Assembly: GCA_017623455.1 (NCBI GenBank)
Contig: JAGAPA010000052.1
Span: 1 to 64,000, forward strand
From: Clostridia bacterium
GTDB lineage: Bacteria > Bacillota > Clostridia > Christensenellales > Pumilibacteraceae
DNA: 64,000 nt
Direction: 5' to 3'
The position numbers were made by a program, and so were the translations under genes. Under the pieces are notes generated by a model. The model saw only the letters and a program-made list of their open reading frames with translations, searched no databases and had not been told where the DNA came from. Shown here piece by piece: positions 24,116 to 34,252 of this stretch (within the stretch, counting starts at the first letter, position 1; every line of letters starts with the position of its first letter).

Positions 24116-26890
24116 ATGCTTCAACTTAAAAATATTACAAAACGCTATGTAATGCCCGGCAACGTCATAATGGCTCTTGACGACGTGTCGGTATGTTTTC
24201 GCAAAAACGAATTTGTGGCAATATTGGGCCCGTCGGGATGCGGAAAAACTACGATGCTCAACATTTTGGGAGGATTGGACAGATACACGAGCGGTGATCT
24301 CGTAATCAACGGCACGTCCACTAAGCTTTATGCTGACAGGGATTGGGACGTATACCGTAATCATCGTATCGGTTTCGTATTTCAAAGCTACAATCTCATA
24401 CCGCATCAGACAATACTGAGCAACGTAGAGCTTGCGCTAACTATTGCGGGATTTTCTAAGGCAGAACGCGTTGAGAAGGCAAAAAAGGCGCTTGACAAGG
24501 TTGGATTGCAGGGACAGTACAACAAACGCCCCAATCAGCTTTCGGGCGGACAGATGCAAAGAGTTGCGATTGCAAGAGCTCTCGTAAACGATCCCGATAT
24601 TATTCTTGCCGACGAGCCTACGGGTGCGCTTGATACCAAGACCTCGGTGCAGGTTATGGATTTGTTGAAAGAGGTTGCCTCCGACAGGCTCGTTATCATG
24701 GTTACGCACAATCCCGAGCTTGCCGACGCATACGCAAACCGTACGATAAGACTTTTGGACGGAAAGGTGGTTGCCGATACCAATCCTTATACGGCTGAAG
24801 AGTGCGAAAAAGACGTTGCGTCCGCTATTGAGAAAAGGAAGCAGGAAGAGGCGAAGCTCAGTAAAAAGCAAAGAGATGAGATAAAGAAAAAGGAGAGCAA
24901 AGCGAAGATGTCGATCTTTACGGCGTTCAGACTTTCTGCTCAGAACTTGTTCTCAAAAAAGGCGCGCACGATAATGACAGCAATTGCAGGAGCTATCGGA
25001 ATTATAGGCGTGTCGCTCGTGCTTTCCATTTCTTACGGAGTACAGGCGTATATTACCGCCATGCAAAACGATATGCTTTCGGGAAATCCCATAAAGATTG
25101 AGCAGACCGCTTACGATATCAGCGCGCTTACGGGATCAATGACTCAGGAAGAAAAGAATAATATCGTAAGGCAGGAAGGATACGTAAACGTAGACAGTAT
25201 GGTTCAGCGTCTTATAAATATGTCCAAGACTGCCGATACGCTTATGGTGGAAAACGCAATTACGCAAGATTACGTAGACTACGTTAACTCTATACCCAAA
25301 GAGCATATCGCCGATATTCATCACGATTACGGCATTGATATGACGGGAAGTATTTACACAAACTTTACCAAGCTTGTTGAAAAGCAGGGCGGAGAAGAGG
25401 GCGAAATGGAAGAAAAAACGACTTCCATGTCCATCCACGCAATTAGGGCTAATTACATAGAGATACTTGAGCAGACTGTGTTTAATAAGTACGCAGGTTA
25501 TATTACCAGCATCGTAGAAAACTTTGCTCAGGCGCCCTCGTCTACAGAATATATAATGCAACAGTACGATTTTGTGGGTCAAAACAGCAGAATCGCTTCT
25601 GAAAAGGACGAGATTATGCTCGTGCTTGACAATAACGAGCTTGTTACCGACGTGCTTTTAGCACAGCTTGGTTACTATACTCAGGAAGAGTTTTTGCATC
25701 TTATCTGCGAAGCCGACAAAGAGGTTGACGCGGAGTTTATGGAGCATTACGGCGACAAGAAGTACAGTAAAGAGATTTTCTCTATAGACGAGCTTTTGCA
25801 AAGAGAGTTCGTGTGGTTCCCCAACAACGTCATCTATTCCGGCGAGAACGTAATGAAGTTTGGAGAAACTGTAAGCGTTATGGGTTCGTACAATCCTGTG
25901 CGCGGAGATGATTGGACGGTTGCAACAGATGTGGAAAACGCAGGAGCGGAAGAGGGTATTAAGCTTAAGGTTGTCGGAATTCTTAAGCCCAAAGCGGGCG
26001 TGTCATACGGATGTCTTAAAGGTGGATTCTATTACACCGAGGAGCTTGCAAAGCACGCGATCGCAACGGGTATGCAGTCGAGAATTATCGATAAGATGGA
26101 CGACGTTATAACCGATCCCAACGATAGCGCAATGTCTAATATTAAGTATAGCATAGACGTGACTTATCTTGGCGAAACAAAACCGTATTCGGATATTTCG
26201 CTTGGCGAATCCAATCTTCTTGCAAGCATGGGCGGAATGAATCTTACCACGTTCTCCATTCAAAGTCTTGGCGGATCAAATCTTCCTGCAACCATTTCTA
26301 TTTATCCTAAGAATTTCGATCACAAGCAGTCTGTGCTTAACTATCTTGATAAGTGGAACGAGAGCAAGGACGTTACTTTTACCGTAGACGGAGTGGAAAA
26401 AACCGTTGCAAGAGATCAGAGAGAGAATATTATTTACAGCGATATTCTTTCGCTTGTAATCGGTATGATTAATCAGTTTATCGATATAGTAACCGTTGCG
26501 CTTATCGGTTTCACCTCGCTTTCCTTGGTCGTTTCAACCTTTATGATCGCGATAATAACTTACGTGTCGGTAGTAGAGCGTATAAAAGAGATTGGCGTTA
26601 TCCGTTCGCTGGGTGGACGAAAGCTGGACGTTGCGTTGCTCTTTACCGCAGAAACCGCAATAATAGGACTCGTTTCGGGCTTGTTCGGTATAGGCATAAC
26701 GTATCTCGCGTCGTTTATAATCAATATTATAGTAAGTACGACCACGATGATCACGCAGATTGCCGTGTTCCCCTGGTTCTACGCGCTCATGATGGTGGGT
26801 ATAAGCGTGTTCCTTACCCTTATTTCAGGCGTGTTCCCCGCAGTTGCCGCTGCTAAGAAAGATCCCGTAATTGCGCTTCGTAGCGAATAG
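24116..26890 (+). CDS. ABC transporter, ATPase fused to FtsX-like permease (MacB type)
   Basis: 924-aa fusion. The ATPase (about 1-225) has Walker A GPSGCGKTT, signature LSGGQMQRVAIARAL, Walker B IILADEPTGALD and the H-loop VMVTHNPEL. A charged linker (225-265) leads to the first membrane helix (about 285-310, TAIAGAIGIIGVSLVLSIS). A large extracellular domain of about 450 residues follows, then three helices of the FtsX core (LVIGMINQFIDIVTVALIGF; IGVIRSLGGRKLDVA; YALMMVGISVFLTLISGVFP). The layout is that of mechanotransmission exporters for peptides, antibiotics or lipoproteins. No partner protein is adjacent. A terminator follows. Confidence 0.92.
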   Translation: MLQLKNITKRYVMPGNVIMALDDVSVCFRKNEFVAILGPSGCGKTTMLNILGGLDRYTSGDLVINGTSTKLYADRDWDVYRNHRIGFVFQSYNLIPHQTILSNVELALTIAGFSKAERVEKAKKALDKVGLQGQYNKRPNQLSGGQMQRVAIARALVNDPDIILADEPTGALDTKTSVQVMDLLKEVASDRLVIMVTHNPELADAYANRTIRLLDGKVVADTNPYTAEECEKDVASAIEKRKQEEAKLSKKQRDEIKKKESKAKMSIFTAFRLSAQNLFSKKARTIMTAIAGAIGIIGVSLVLSISYGVQAYITAMQNDMLSGNPIKIEQTAYDISALTGSMTQEEKNNIVRQEGYVNVDSMVQRLINMSKTADTLMVENAITQDYVDYVNSIPKEHIADIHHDYGIDMTGSIYTNFTKLVEKQGGEEGEMEEKTTSMSIHAIRANYIEILEQTVFNKYAGYITSIVENFAQAPSSTEYIMQQYDFVGQNSRIASEKDEIMLVLDNNELVTDVLLAQLGYYTQEEFLHLICEADKEVDAEFMEHYGDKKYSKEIFSIDELLQREFVWFPNNVIYSGENVMKFGETVSVMGSYNPVRGDDWTVATDVENAGAEEGIKLKVVGILKPKAGVSYGCLKGGFYYTEELAKHAIATGMQSRIIDKMDDVITDPNDSAMSNIKYSIDVTYLGETKPYSDISLGESNLLASMGGMNLTTFSIQSLGGSNLPATISIYPKNFDHKQSVLNYLDKWNESKDVTFTVDGVEKTVARDQRENIIYSDILSLVIGMINQFIDIVTVALIGFTSLSLVVSTFMIAIITYVSVVERIKEIGVIRSLGGRKLDVALLFTAETAIIGLVSGLFGIGITYLASFIINIIVSTTTMITQIAVFPWFYALMMVGISVFLTLISGVFPAVAAAKKDPVIALRSE

Positions 26891-26901
26891 ACGTTTCTAA
26901 G

Positions 26902-26945
26902 AAACACACTCAAAAAGTTTAGAGCTTTTAGGGTGTGTTTTTTCT
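26902..26945 (+). terminator. Intrinsic terminator
   Basis: AAACACAC near 26902 pairs with GTGTGTTT near 26933-26940, with CAAAAAG/CTTTTAG extending the stem. It ends in TTTTTTTT. Confidence 0.82.
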
Positions 26946-26999
26946 TATCAAAATCAGGTAGGTTTTATATGGAAAATGTTTAAAATATACGTGAGCGGT

Positions 27000-27029
27000 T
27001 TGACTTTTATAATTTGCTTATGATATAAT
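27000..27029 (+). promoter_or_regulatory. Promoter of the large lipoprotein gene
   Basis: TTGACT (27000-27005), 18-nt spacer, TATAAT (27024-27029), 44 nt before ATG 27073. Confidence 0.7.
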
Positions 27030-27072
27030 TATTATACTATTATTTTTTAGTCTTATATTCTAGAGGTTGATT

Positions 27073-30000
27073 ATGAAGTCAAAGTTGAGAATTTTATTAG
27101 TAATGCTTGTTGTGATGCTATCAACTTTTTGTTTGTTAGCAGTAGGTTGTTCTCAGTCTGAAAAATCGATAAAGATTAAGGACGTAACCTTAGATAAACA
27201 CGGTATGCTCGTGTGGATGGTGGACGGTGAGATTGCTTCGGAAATAAAACCCGGAAGCACCGTTGATTTTATCGTGTATCCAGACGAAGGTTATACTGTA
27301 GAATCGGTTATGATAAACGATGAAGACGTTATTTATGACGTTGTAGACAATAAGTTTAGTATAGCGAACGTTAAGGAGAACTTGAACGTTAGCGTTGAAT
27401 ATTCTTATAAAAGATATAATATCAACACCAACACCCCTGAAAACGGAACTATATCTATAGAAGGTAATACTTTCCACGGCGAAACTGCAATAATTAAAGT
27501 AACGCCTGACTTTGGATATAAGATTAAGACGTTGATAGTAAACGGTAGAAACGTTTTAGACCAGCTTGACAACAACGTATATAGATTTGAAATATATTCT
27601 AACAGCTCTGTATTCTGCGAGTTTGAAGGAATAAAGTATATGTTCTCCGCAAACACCCCTGAAAACGGAAACGTGGAAGTTTCGAAGAGTGAATTTTTAG
27701 TGGGAGAAGAAGTAACGATAACAGCAAAGCCGGACGCTCACTATAGAGTGGATAATATTACGCTTAACGGTCAAGAAATCACGCTTGTAGACAATCAATA
27801 TACTTTCACGGCAAACGGAAACGCGGAAGTTGTATGTTCGTTCAAAAAGATTGACTACACAATCACTAAAGCTCCAACTGAAAATGGAAGCATGGAGTTA
27901 TCTGCAACTATCGCAAACTATGGCGATAAAGTAACTGTTACCGTAACGCCAAACGAAAACTATGAGATAAAGAGCGTAACGGTAAACGGCAAGGAAGTAG
28001 AGCTTGTGGACAACAAGTACGAAATAACGGTGGACGGAAACGTAGAGATTGTTTGCGAGTTTGAGAAGGTAACGTATCAAGTTAGCGTTTTATCTGCGCA
28101 CAACGGAAGCGCGGTTGCGGATAAAGAAACTCCTGAGCATCAAGACACGGTAATCGTAACGTTTACTCCAGATACAGGGTATGAGCTTGCTACGGTAACG
28201 GTAAACGGACAAGACGTTTTGTCAAGCGTTGTAGATAACGTATATACGTTTGTTGCAACCGAAAACGTGAGCGTAGAATGTACGTTTACGAAAAAAGTTT
28301 TAACCGTACAATATAGCACTCCAACAAACGGAAGCATAGTTGTTGACAATAAATCTCCTTATTACGGCGAATCGGTAACGATAACCTTTGTTCCAAACAC
28401 AAATTATCAACTCTCGACCGTAAAAGTAAACAATAAGATTATAACCGTTGTTGATAATAAATTGGTATATGAAAGCCTAACCGAAAATTTGGTGATAAGT
28501 GCAACGTTTGTTATGCAAAAAACCAAGTTTACTGGATACGTTAAGGACGGAGATGGAAATCCTGTAGCTAATGCAACAGTAACGAGTGGTTCAAGCTCGG
28601 TTTATACGTCGTCTGACGGAAGTTTCACTTTCGAAAGAACGTATGGAACATATACGGTAACGGCTAAGAAAACGGGATATTACGACAAATCTTTGACTGG
28701 TACGGCAAGTGGTTCTTCCTACGATTTGGGAACGATTGTTATTTACGAGAAGAAAGTAGGCGTTGATATTAGCTCAACCATTTCGTCAAGCAAAGGCAGA
28801 AATTATGCTACTATTAGTTTTGACGAAACCACTAAGAGCGAAAAGATTGTTACAACGGCAGGCTTTAATAACTATCCTTTATACCTTAAGGATATGTGTG
28901 TAACAAACGGTGTAGTGTTCTTTAGTGTAACAAACAGAACGAATACGACTGGCTCGTACGAAGCAGATCCTGGTATTGGAATTTACTTGCAAAGCGCAAG
29001 TTCTACAAATTATTTGCTTGCTCACGTAAATAATAGTAAGAGTAGATACCTTAAAAACGGAGATTGGAGTAACGTTGTAGGTGGAAATTCGTCATCTTTA
29101 TACAACGTTGCTACAATTGGACAAAAGTATTATTTTGCTTTCGTTAAGAGTGGAGATTCCGTAAAATTCTATGCAAAGACGAGTACAGGTTCTTATTCTC
29201 AAGTAAGTTCATATTCAAACTCAAGCTTTGCAGGAAACTGTTATTTTGGTTTTACAACGTCGGTTGGCGCATTCCAAAATTGCACGATAGAGTTTAATGA
29301 TATTTCTTATATTCCAAACTCTACCGACGTAAATGCAAACGAGCAAAAATATTCCGTAACGGTAACTCAGCCTACAAACGGACATATTAGCGTAAGCAAG
29401 TCGTCTGCAGGTGCATCGGATACCGTAACCGTAACGTTTACTCCAAATACAGGCTACGTACTTTCTTCGGCACGTATTAACGGAAATAAAATAACCGTTT
29501 ATAATAACGTTTATACCATAAACGGAGTATCGGAAAACTTAGCGATAACAGCAGAGTTTGTGATCGAGAAGGACGTAACGATAACGTCTTATGGTGATGG
29601 CACTATATCTTATGCTAAAGATGATTTGCATATAGGAAACACTCTCGAATTTAGAGCTACTCCAAATACAGGAAAACGCCTTACTGCGCTTAGCGTAAAC
29701 GGAGTATCAACAAGTTTTAAGTATACGGTTTACGGCGACTACGTATTCTCCTGTACTATTAGTGAAAGTGAAATTGTAATCAATGCAACGTTCGAAAACG
29801 GAACTGAAACAACCGTAGCGTATTCAGACGGCTCTAACGGTGGAAATCACAACTATGACGCGTCGCTATTCTATCGTAACGATAAGGATATAGAAGGCGC
29901 AGACCCCGGCGCAATTTACGTGTCGGAAGAAGATGATCCTGTTTACGGCGGTTGGTTTTATATGGCTGTAACAGGCTACGACTGGCAAAAGAAGGGTGAT

Positions 30001-32361
30001 GGTGGCTCTTACGGCGCATTTCCAATGTACAGAAGTAAAAATCTTTCGGATTGGGAACAATGTGGAGCAGTTGACGGATATGCGCTTAAAGTAGAAACGT
30101 CAAACTGGTCAAAAGCTTCTTATTGGGCTCCTGAACTTTTACAGGAAACAATCACTGTTAATGGTGTAAAAAAGAATAGATATTATATCTATTTTAGCGC
30201 AAGTAATAAACTAACTTCAGGAACTTCGTCGGATAAGTGGGATGGACTTAATATTAGTATAGGTGTATCTGACTGTCCGTACGGACCATATACTATGGTG
30301 GATACTTCTACGTATTATCAGTTCTATGGCGAAACGACAACTGTTAATAAGAACAACGAAACTATTAACGGCTCGACTCCTGTATTTAATTTCTACAAGA
30401 ACAATTCAGAACTTAGAGAAGCTTATTCAAATCATGGTATAACTAAGGCGGTTTGGCCTGCAATTGATATTTCTCCGTTTATCGATCCTGCAACTGGCGA
30501 TATGTACTGCTACTTCTCTCAGCAAGCAAGTTCAGTATCTCAGGGTAATATAATCTGGGTAGTAAAGATGAAGGACTACATAACTCCCGACTATACTACA
30601 ATGCACGCTATTGCAAAACCTGGTTACAATATCACGACAACAGACCTTAAGCCTTACGTTGCGACGGATTTTGATACGTCTAAAGCTGAAACTTTTAACT
30701 ATGATACTAATGGAAAAATTAACGAAGGCGGATTTACGATCGCTCACTACGACGAAGTAAACAAGCAATGGTTATACTATCTTACGTATTCTCCGTTTGG
30801 ATATGGCGCAAGAGCTTATTCGGTAACTCAGGCTATTTCTACTTCGCCAAACGGACCGTTTATTAAGATTGATCCAAAAGAAGGCTTTACGGTAATAGGT
30901 ATTACAACTACAACGCCAACTAATAAAGCTCCCAATTATAATATGAGCTACGACTTTTCCGAAGCTATCGACTATACTGCTTGTAGCGGACATCATAGCT
31001 TCGTAAAAGCAGGTAACGAGTTGTTTGCCGTATTTCACGCATATCCCAACTCTATTGACAACTACGATCAAAATAATACTATTATGGAACGTCGCGTTGC
31101 AGTGGATAGAGTTAAGTTTGTAACAAGTCCTTACGTAACGCTTGGCGACGTTTCTGATACAAGCGGAACGTATATTCCAGTGCTTTATGGTAACGGACCT
31201 TCGTATTCGTATCAACCACTTCCCGAAGTTAGCAGTGGATACGAAAACGTAGCGGACGAAGCAACTATAACTCATACCAATACGAGTGCTACGGGCGAGA
31301 AATATCTTTGTGACGGATTATTTGTAACGCATAGCGAATATAAGAATTGGGAATATCAAACGTCAAATTCCGACGTACTAACGTTTGAGTTTGATAGCGC
31401 AAAGAACGTTCGCGCGGTAATGGTTTATAACTCTGCTCAGTATGCTTACGCGCTCAAGAGCGTTCGAAAACTCACCTTAACGCTCGATAATGGACAGATA
31501 GTAACGTTTAATAACCTTTCTCAAGACGCAGGAAATTATTCTACGGCTAAAAGAATTATTAGATACGGAAGCAGTATTATTGCGGACTTTGAAGAAATGT
31601 CGGTTAAGAAAATTGAAATTACCGTAAATTCATCAGATAAGCTCGATACTTCCAACTCTACTATTAGAATCGGCGACGTGGTAATCTTGGCTAGGGCGGA
31701 CGGAGCGGATAAAAAAGGCTTTGAGTTCCGTTCTGCAAGCGATAGCGCGACTGCGGAATATATCGTAGACGGTGTCGCAAACGATAAAGTTTGGATGAAC
31801 AAGAAGTGGTACGAGTGGGATAGTGGAGAGTATCAAGTTAAAGCAACTGCAGACCTTGGCGAAGACGGAATGTTTGTAACGGCAACCGTATACGACAAAT
31901 ATATGTATCACGCAGGTAACAGGGGCGAGTATGGAACTTATGGCGAAAACGGCAAGTACGAAGGACTTAACCGCTGGTATAAGAACACTTGGCTCAAAAT
32001 GTACGCGTACGTAGGCGACGCTTCGACGTACAGTTCAGACAAGCTTAAAGACGTTACAGTGTCGGCTTTCTCAGTAAAATCTTCACACGGTATTAGCGCA
32101 GATATGAGCGTAGACGGAGTAGTAAACAGTGGTAATTCACGTAGCTTTACTATAGAAGCTTACGTTCCATACGAGTTGTTTGGTATAACAAACCCAACGG
32201 AAGCATACTTAGCTTTTGATTATCAAAGACCACTAAATGCAACCAATAAAGCTCCTAACGTATATTCTGTTGGTAAAGTTGATAGAAATAATATCTACTC
32301 CATAATTAAAGTTGATAAAAGTGGATTTGTAAGTGGTGGATACGAAATTAAAAATTGTTAG
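27073..32361 (+). CDS. Giant surface lipoprotein with beta repeats and GH43-like domain
   Basis: Cell-surface glycan-active protein of 1762 aa. A lipoprotein signal ends at C26 (LLAVGC). Six 70-75-residue InlB/Bacterial_2-type repeats follow to about 485; each has NGS/NGT, then VTxTPxxGY, then VNG and a closing CxF or ATF. Then come a carboxypeptidase-regulatory-like module (about 488-555, VKDGDGNPVANATVTSG), a lectin-like beta sandwich (560-745), two more repeats (755-905), a GH43-like five-bladed propeller (about 910-1400, GADPGAIYVSEED start), a discoidin-like module (1410-1545) and a CBM9-like module (1555-1762). ATG 27073 is preferred over TTG 27067 because AGAGG lies 7 nt upstream. Catalytic residues of GH43 are not fully verifiable. 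The substrate may be an arabinose- or xylose-containing glycan. Confidence 0.8.
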   Translation: MKSKLRILLVMLVVMLSTFCLLAVGCSQSEKSIKIKDVTLDKHGMLVWMVDGEIASEIKPGSTVDFIVYPDEGYTVESVMINDEDVIYDVVDNKFSIANVKENLNVSVEYSYKRYNINTNTPENGTISIEGNTFHGETAIIKVTPDFGYKIKTLIVNGRNVLDQLDNNVYRFEIYSNSSVFCEFEGIKYMFSANTPENGNVEVSKSEFLVGEEVTITAKPDAHYRVDNITLNGQEITLVDNQYTFTANGNAEVVCSFKKIDYTITKAPTENGSMELSATIANYGDKVTVTVTPNENYEIKSVTVNGKEVELVDNKYEITVDGNVEIVCEFEKVTYQVSVLSAHNGSAVADKETPEHQDTVIVTFTPDTGYELATVTVNGQDVLSSVVDNVYTFVATENVSVECTFTKKVLTVQYSTPTNGSIVVDNKSPYYGESVTITFVPNTNYQLSTVKVNNKIITVVDNKLVYESLTENLVISATFVMQKTKFTGYVKDGDGNPVANATVTSGSSSVYTSSDGSFTFERTYGTYTVTAKKTGYYDKSLTGTASGSSYDLGTIVIYEKKVGVDISSTISSSKGRNYATISFDETTKSEKIVTTAGFNNYPLYLKDMCVTNGVVFFSVTNRTNTTGSYEADPGIGIYLQSASSTNYLLAHVNNSKSRYLKNGDWSNVVGGNSSSLYNVATIGQKYYFAFVKSGDSVKFYAKTSTGSYSQVSSYSNSSFAGNCYFGFTTSVGAFQNCTIEFNDISYIPNSTDVNANEQKYSVTVTQPTNGHISVSKSSAGASDTVTVTFTPNTGYVLSSARINGNKITVYNNVYTINGVSENLAITAEFVIEKDVTITSYGDGTISYAKDDLHIGNTLEFRATPNTGKRLTALSVNGVSTSFKYTVYGDYVFSCTISESEIVINATFENGTETTVAYSDGSNGGNHNYDASLFYRNDKDIEGADPGAIYVSEEDDPVYGGWFYMAVTGYDWQKKGDGGSYGAFPMYRSKNLSDWEQCGAVDGYALKVETSNWSKASYWAPELLQETITVNGVKKNRYYIYFSASNKLTSGTSSDKWDGLNISIGVSDCPYGPYTMVDTSTYYQFYGETTTVNKNNETINGSTPVFNFYKNNSELREAYSNHGITKAVWPAIDISPFIDPATGDMYCYFSQQASSVSQGNIIWVVKMKDYITPDYTTMHAIAKPGYNITTTDLKPYVATDFDTSKAETFNYDTNGKINEGGFTIAHYDEVNKQWLYYLTYSPFGYGARAYSVTQAISTSPNGPFIKIDPKEGFTVIGITTTTPTNKAPNYNMSYDFSEAIDYTACSGHHSFVKAGNELFAVFHAYPNSIDNYDQNNTIMERRVAVDRVKFVTSPYVTLGDVSDTSGTYIPVLYGNGPSYSYQPLPEVSSGYENVADEATITHTNTSATGEKYLCDGLFVTHSEYKNWEYQTSNSDVLTFEFDSAKNVRAVMVYNSAQYAYALKSVRKLTLTLDNGQIVTFNNLSQDAGNYSTAKRIIRYGSSIIADFEEMSVKKIEITVNSSDKLDTSNSTIRIGDVVILARADGADKKGFEFRSASDSATAEYIVDGVANDKVWMNKKWYEWDSGEYQVKATADLGEDGMFVTATVYDKYMYHAGNRGEYGTYGENGKYEGLNRWYKNTWLKMYAYVGDASTYSSDKLKDVTVSAFSVKSSHGISADMSVDGVVNSGNSRSFTIEAYVPYELFGITNPTEAYLAFDYQRPLNATNKAPNVYSVGKVDRNNIYSIIKVDKSGFVSGGYEIKNC

Positions 32362-32972
32362 GTGGTAGCGTAACTATAAACGGAAAGGTACTAAATTCGA
32401 GCGATCATTTTACGATAAATGGAAACGGCACCGAAGTTGTAACTAAAGACGTTAATCCTATTGATCCTATTTGATTTACGGATATTACTTCAAATCGCGC
32501 AGTAATCGAGTTTACAACCGAATGTTTGCTTGATACTTCTTCTCTTCCTTATGGAACTTATGAGACAGAAGCAACGATAGGCATTATTTACAGTAACGGA
32601 ACAAAGAGTTCGTCTGCAAGCTTTTGTGGCAGAAATGGAAGAACTATGGCTGATACAACCGTTTGGAATTGGAGCACAAGCGTAAAAGACTACTTAAACG
32701 TACTTCCCAAAAACTTGTCAAGTTATGGTGTAGTTCAAAAAATAGTAGCTATATATAACGGTAGCGTTTGGTATATGTTCTACGAATATAACGGAACTTA
32801 CAAATTGGCTTATACGTCAACTACAAACTTTAATCCTGTTACAGGAAATTGTGCATTTGGAATTATGGTTGGAACAAGTTATCAATATACGCGTATTAAG
32901 ATAAAAGACGTAAGTATTAACGTTGATTCTGCGTATGTAAACTCAAAATTGACCGAACTTAGGGGTTATTAA
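32361..32972 (+). pseudogene. Broken C-terminal remnant of a related repeat lipoprotein
   Basis: Directly after the lipoprotein stop, another reading frame continues coherent sequence: GGSVTINGKVLNSSDHF, a TGA near 32472, then FTDITSNRAVIEFTTE and on to a TAA at 32970-32972. The part from 32526 resembles the lectin-like module of the upstream protein (VWYMFYEYNGTYKLAYTS against VKFYAKTSTGSYSQVSS; CAFGIMVGTSYQYTRIKIKD against CYFGFTTSVGAFQNCTIEF). There is no start codon with a ribosome site. It is best explained as the tail of a paralogue left by recombination, now carrying a frame change and a stop. Confidence 0.7.
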
Positions 32973-32991
32973 TTTCTATCGTAATCATAAT

Positions 32992-33034
32992 AAAAAACTT
33001 GCTTTTCCACATTTTAAGGAAAGCAAGTTTTTTA
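32992..33034. terminator. Bidirectional terminator
   Basis: AAAAAACTTGCTTTTCC pairs with GGAAAGCAAGTTTTTT around ACATTTTAA. It separates the pseudogene from the convergent TtcA-like gene. Confidence 0.86.
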
Positions 33035-33055
33035 TTGTTTACAAGTCAAGGTATA

Positions 33056-33805
33056 CTATTCTTTTTCCTCGTCGCGTCTTGGGAATTTTTCGTATTTATC
33101 CCAAAGGTTATATCTTTCTGCGTTGGTAATTGCGCCAAGCATTCTGTCCTTTGCAAACGGTATGTCTTTTTGAATATTCTTGATAAGGTTTTTCATAAAT
33201 TCGCGTTGAGTTTCCTTATCTTCAGGGCACGGATTTTTGTAGATGGGCAGATCTTTTGCTACCGATATTATATCTTTTTCTCTCGTGTAAATAAGCGGTC
33301 GTATCATAGTAACGTCGCTTCTGTCCATGTACGAGATGGGGGCAAAGGTGGAAAGTCTGCCTTCGTAGCAAAGCGAAAGCAAAAACGTTTCCACAAGGTC
33401 ATCCGCGTGGTGACCGAGCGCAAGCTTGTTATAGCCCAGCTTTTTAAGAGTAGTGTTAAGCGCGCCTCTACGCATTTTAGAGCAAAGCGAACACGGTGCT
33501 TTTTCCTTTCTCACGTTAAAGACAATCTCGGCAATGTCGGTATGCTCTATGTGGTAATCAACGTCAAGCTCTTCACAGAATTTTTCAAGACCGCTAAAGT
33601 CTGCGTCCTTAAATCCCATATCTATGGTAATCGCTCCCAAAGTGAATTTTTGGGGAGAGAAAATGCGATAAGAGGCGAGAGCTTTAAGTAAGACCATACT
33701 GTCTTTTCCGCCCGAAAGACCCACGCAGACCTTGTCGCCGTCGTTAATCATGCGGTAATCTTCCACCGCCTTGCGCATTGTAGAGAGTATAAATTGAAGT
33801 GACAT
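33056..33805 (-). CDS. TtcA-family tRNA 2-thiolation protein (PP-loop ATPase)
   Basis: 249-aa adenylating enzyme related to TtcA, which thiolates C32 of tRNA. The PP-loop SGGKDSMVLLKAL is at about 31-43. CSLCSKMRRGALNTTLKKLG gives the CxxC pair, and a third cysteine occurs in KNPCPEDKETQREFMKNL; together these bind the Fe-S cluster in TtcA. ALGHHADDLVETFLLSLCYE is the family's substrate-handling motif. The start chosen (33805) has AGGAGAAGG upstream; a longer reading to 33874 lacks one. The TilS C-terminal domains are absent, so TilS is excluded. Confidence 0.87.
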   Translation of the reverse strand: MSLQFILSTMRKAVEDYRMINDGDKVCVGLSGGKDSMVLLKALASYRIFSPQKFTLGAITIDMGFKDADFSGLEKFCEELDVDYHIEHTDIAEIVFNVRKEKAPCSLCSKMRRGALNTTLKKLGYNKLALGHHADDLVETFLLSLCYEGRLSTFAPISYMDRSDVTMIRPLIYTREKDIISVAKDLPIYKNPCPEDKETQREFMKNLIKNIQKDIPFAKDRMLGAITNAERYNLWDKYEKFPRRDEEKE

Positions 33806-33922
33806 AGAGCCTTCTCCTATAAAAATTTCGGTTTTATTATACAATATTTTGAAAAAAATGGCAACAATTAGCATAAAGAAAAATAAATTTTAACTTCTTT
33901 ATTCTAATGAATAAAAAAACAG

Positions 33923-33951
33923 TTGACTTAAAAAGTATTTTCCTTTATAAT
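33923..33951 (+). promoter_or_regulatory. Promoter of the rpmH operon
   Basis: TTGACT (33923-33928), 17-nt spacer, TATAAT (33946-33951), with TAGGAGT before the rpmH ATG at 33991. Confidence 0.85.
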
Positions 33952-33990
33952 GTATACGTAAAAATTTGTAACAAATAGGAGTAACTTACA

Positions 33991-34143
33991 ATGAAAAGAA
34001 CTTATCAACCCAAAAAGAGACACAGACAAAAGGTTCATGGCTTCAGAGCAAGAATGAAGACCAGCGGTGGCAGAAGAGTGCTTGCAAGAAGAAGAAACAA
34101 GGGCAGAAAGAATATTGCCGCTAAGCCTTTGGGCAGTCACTAA
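33991..34143 (+). CDS. rpmH: 50S ribosomal protein L34
   Basis: 50-aa ribosomal protein, translated [20 protein letters not shown] followed by [20 protein letters not shown] and a short tail [10 protein letters not shown]. The L34 family signature (K-R-T-x-Q-P-x-x-x-x-x-x-x-x-H-G-F) is complete. Most bacteria have 44-46 residues, so the C-terminus is a few residues longer than usual. It is first in the conserved order rpmH-rnpA-yidD-yidC-jag. dnaA, which often lies divergently upstream, is replaced by the TtcA-like gene. Confidence 0.97.
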   Translation: MKRTYQPKKRHRQKVHGFRARMKTSGGRRVLARRRNKGRKNIAAKPLGSH

Positions 34144-34201
34144 TTCGGATATTTCAGTTCAGGGTGACTTTTCCTGAAAGACAATATACGGACGAACTAA
34201 T

Positions 34202-34240
34202 CAAAAGCGCTCTTTATAGTTTGTAAGGGGCGTTTTTTGA
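34202..34240 (+). terminator. Possible attenuator between rpmH and rnpA
   Basis: AAAA-(G)-CGCTC pairs with GGGCG-TTTT across a loop of about 17 nt, ending in TTTTTT. It could reduce transcription into rnpA, matching the much higher need for L34. The pairing has a bulge. Confidence 0.45.
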
Positions 34241-34252
34241 GTTTAGTGTAGT

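Noticed and set aside
33924..34140. Minus-strand reading frame over rpmH
   Set aside because: The plus strand encodes a complete L34 with promoter and ribosome site; the minus frame is its shadow.
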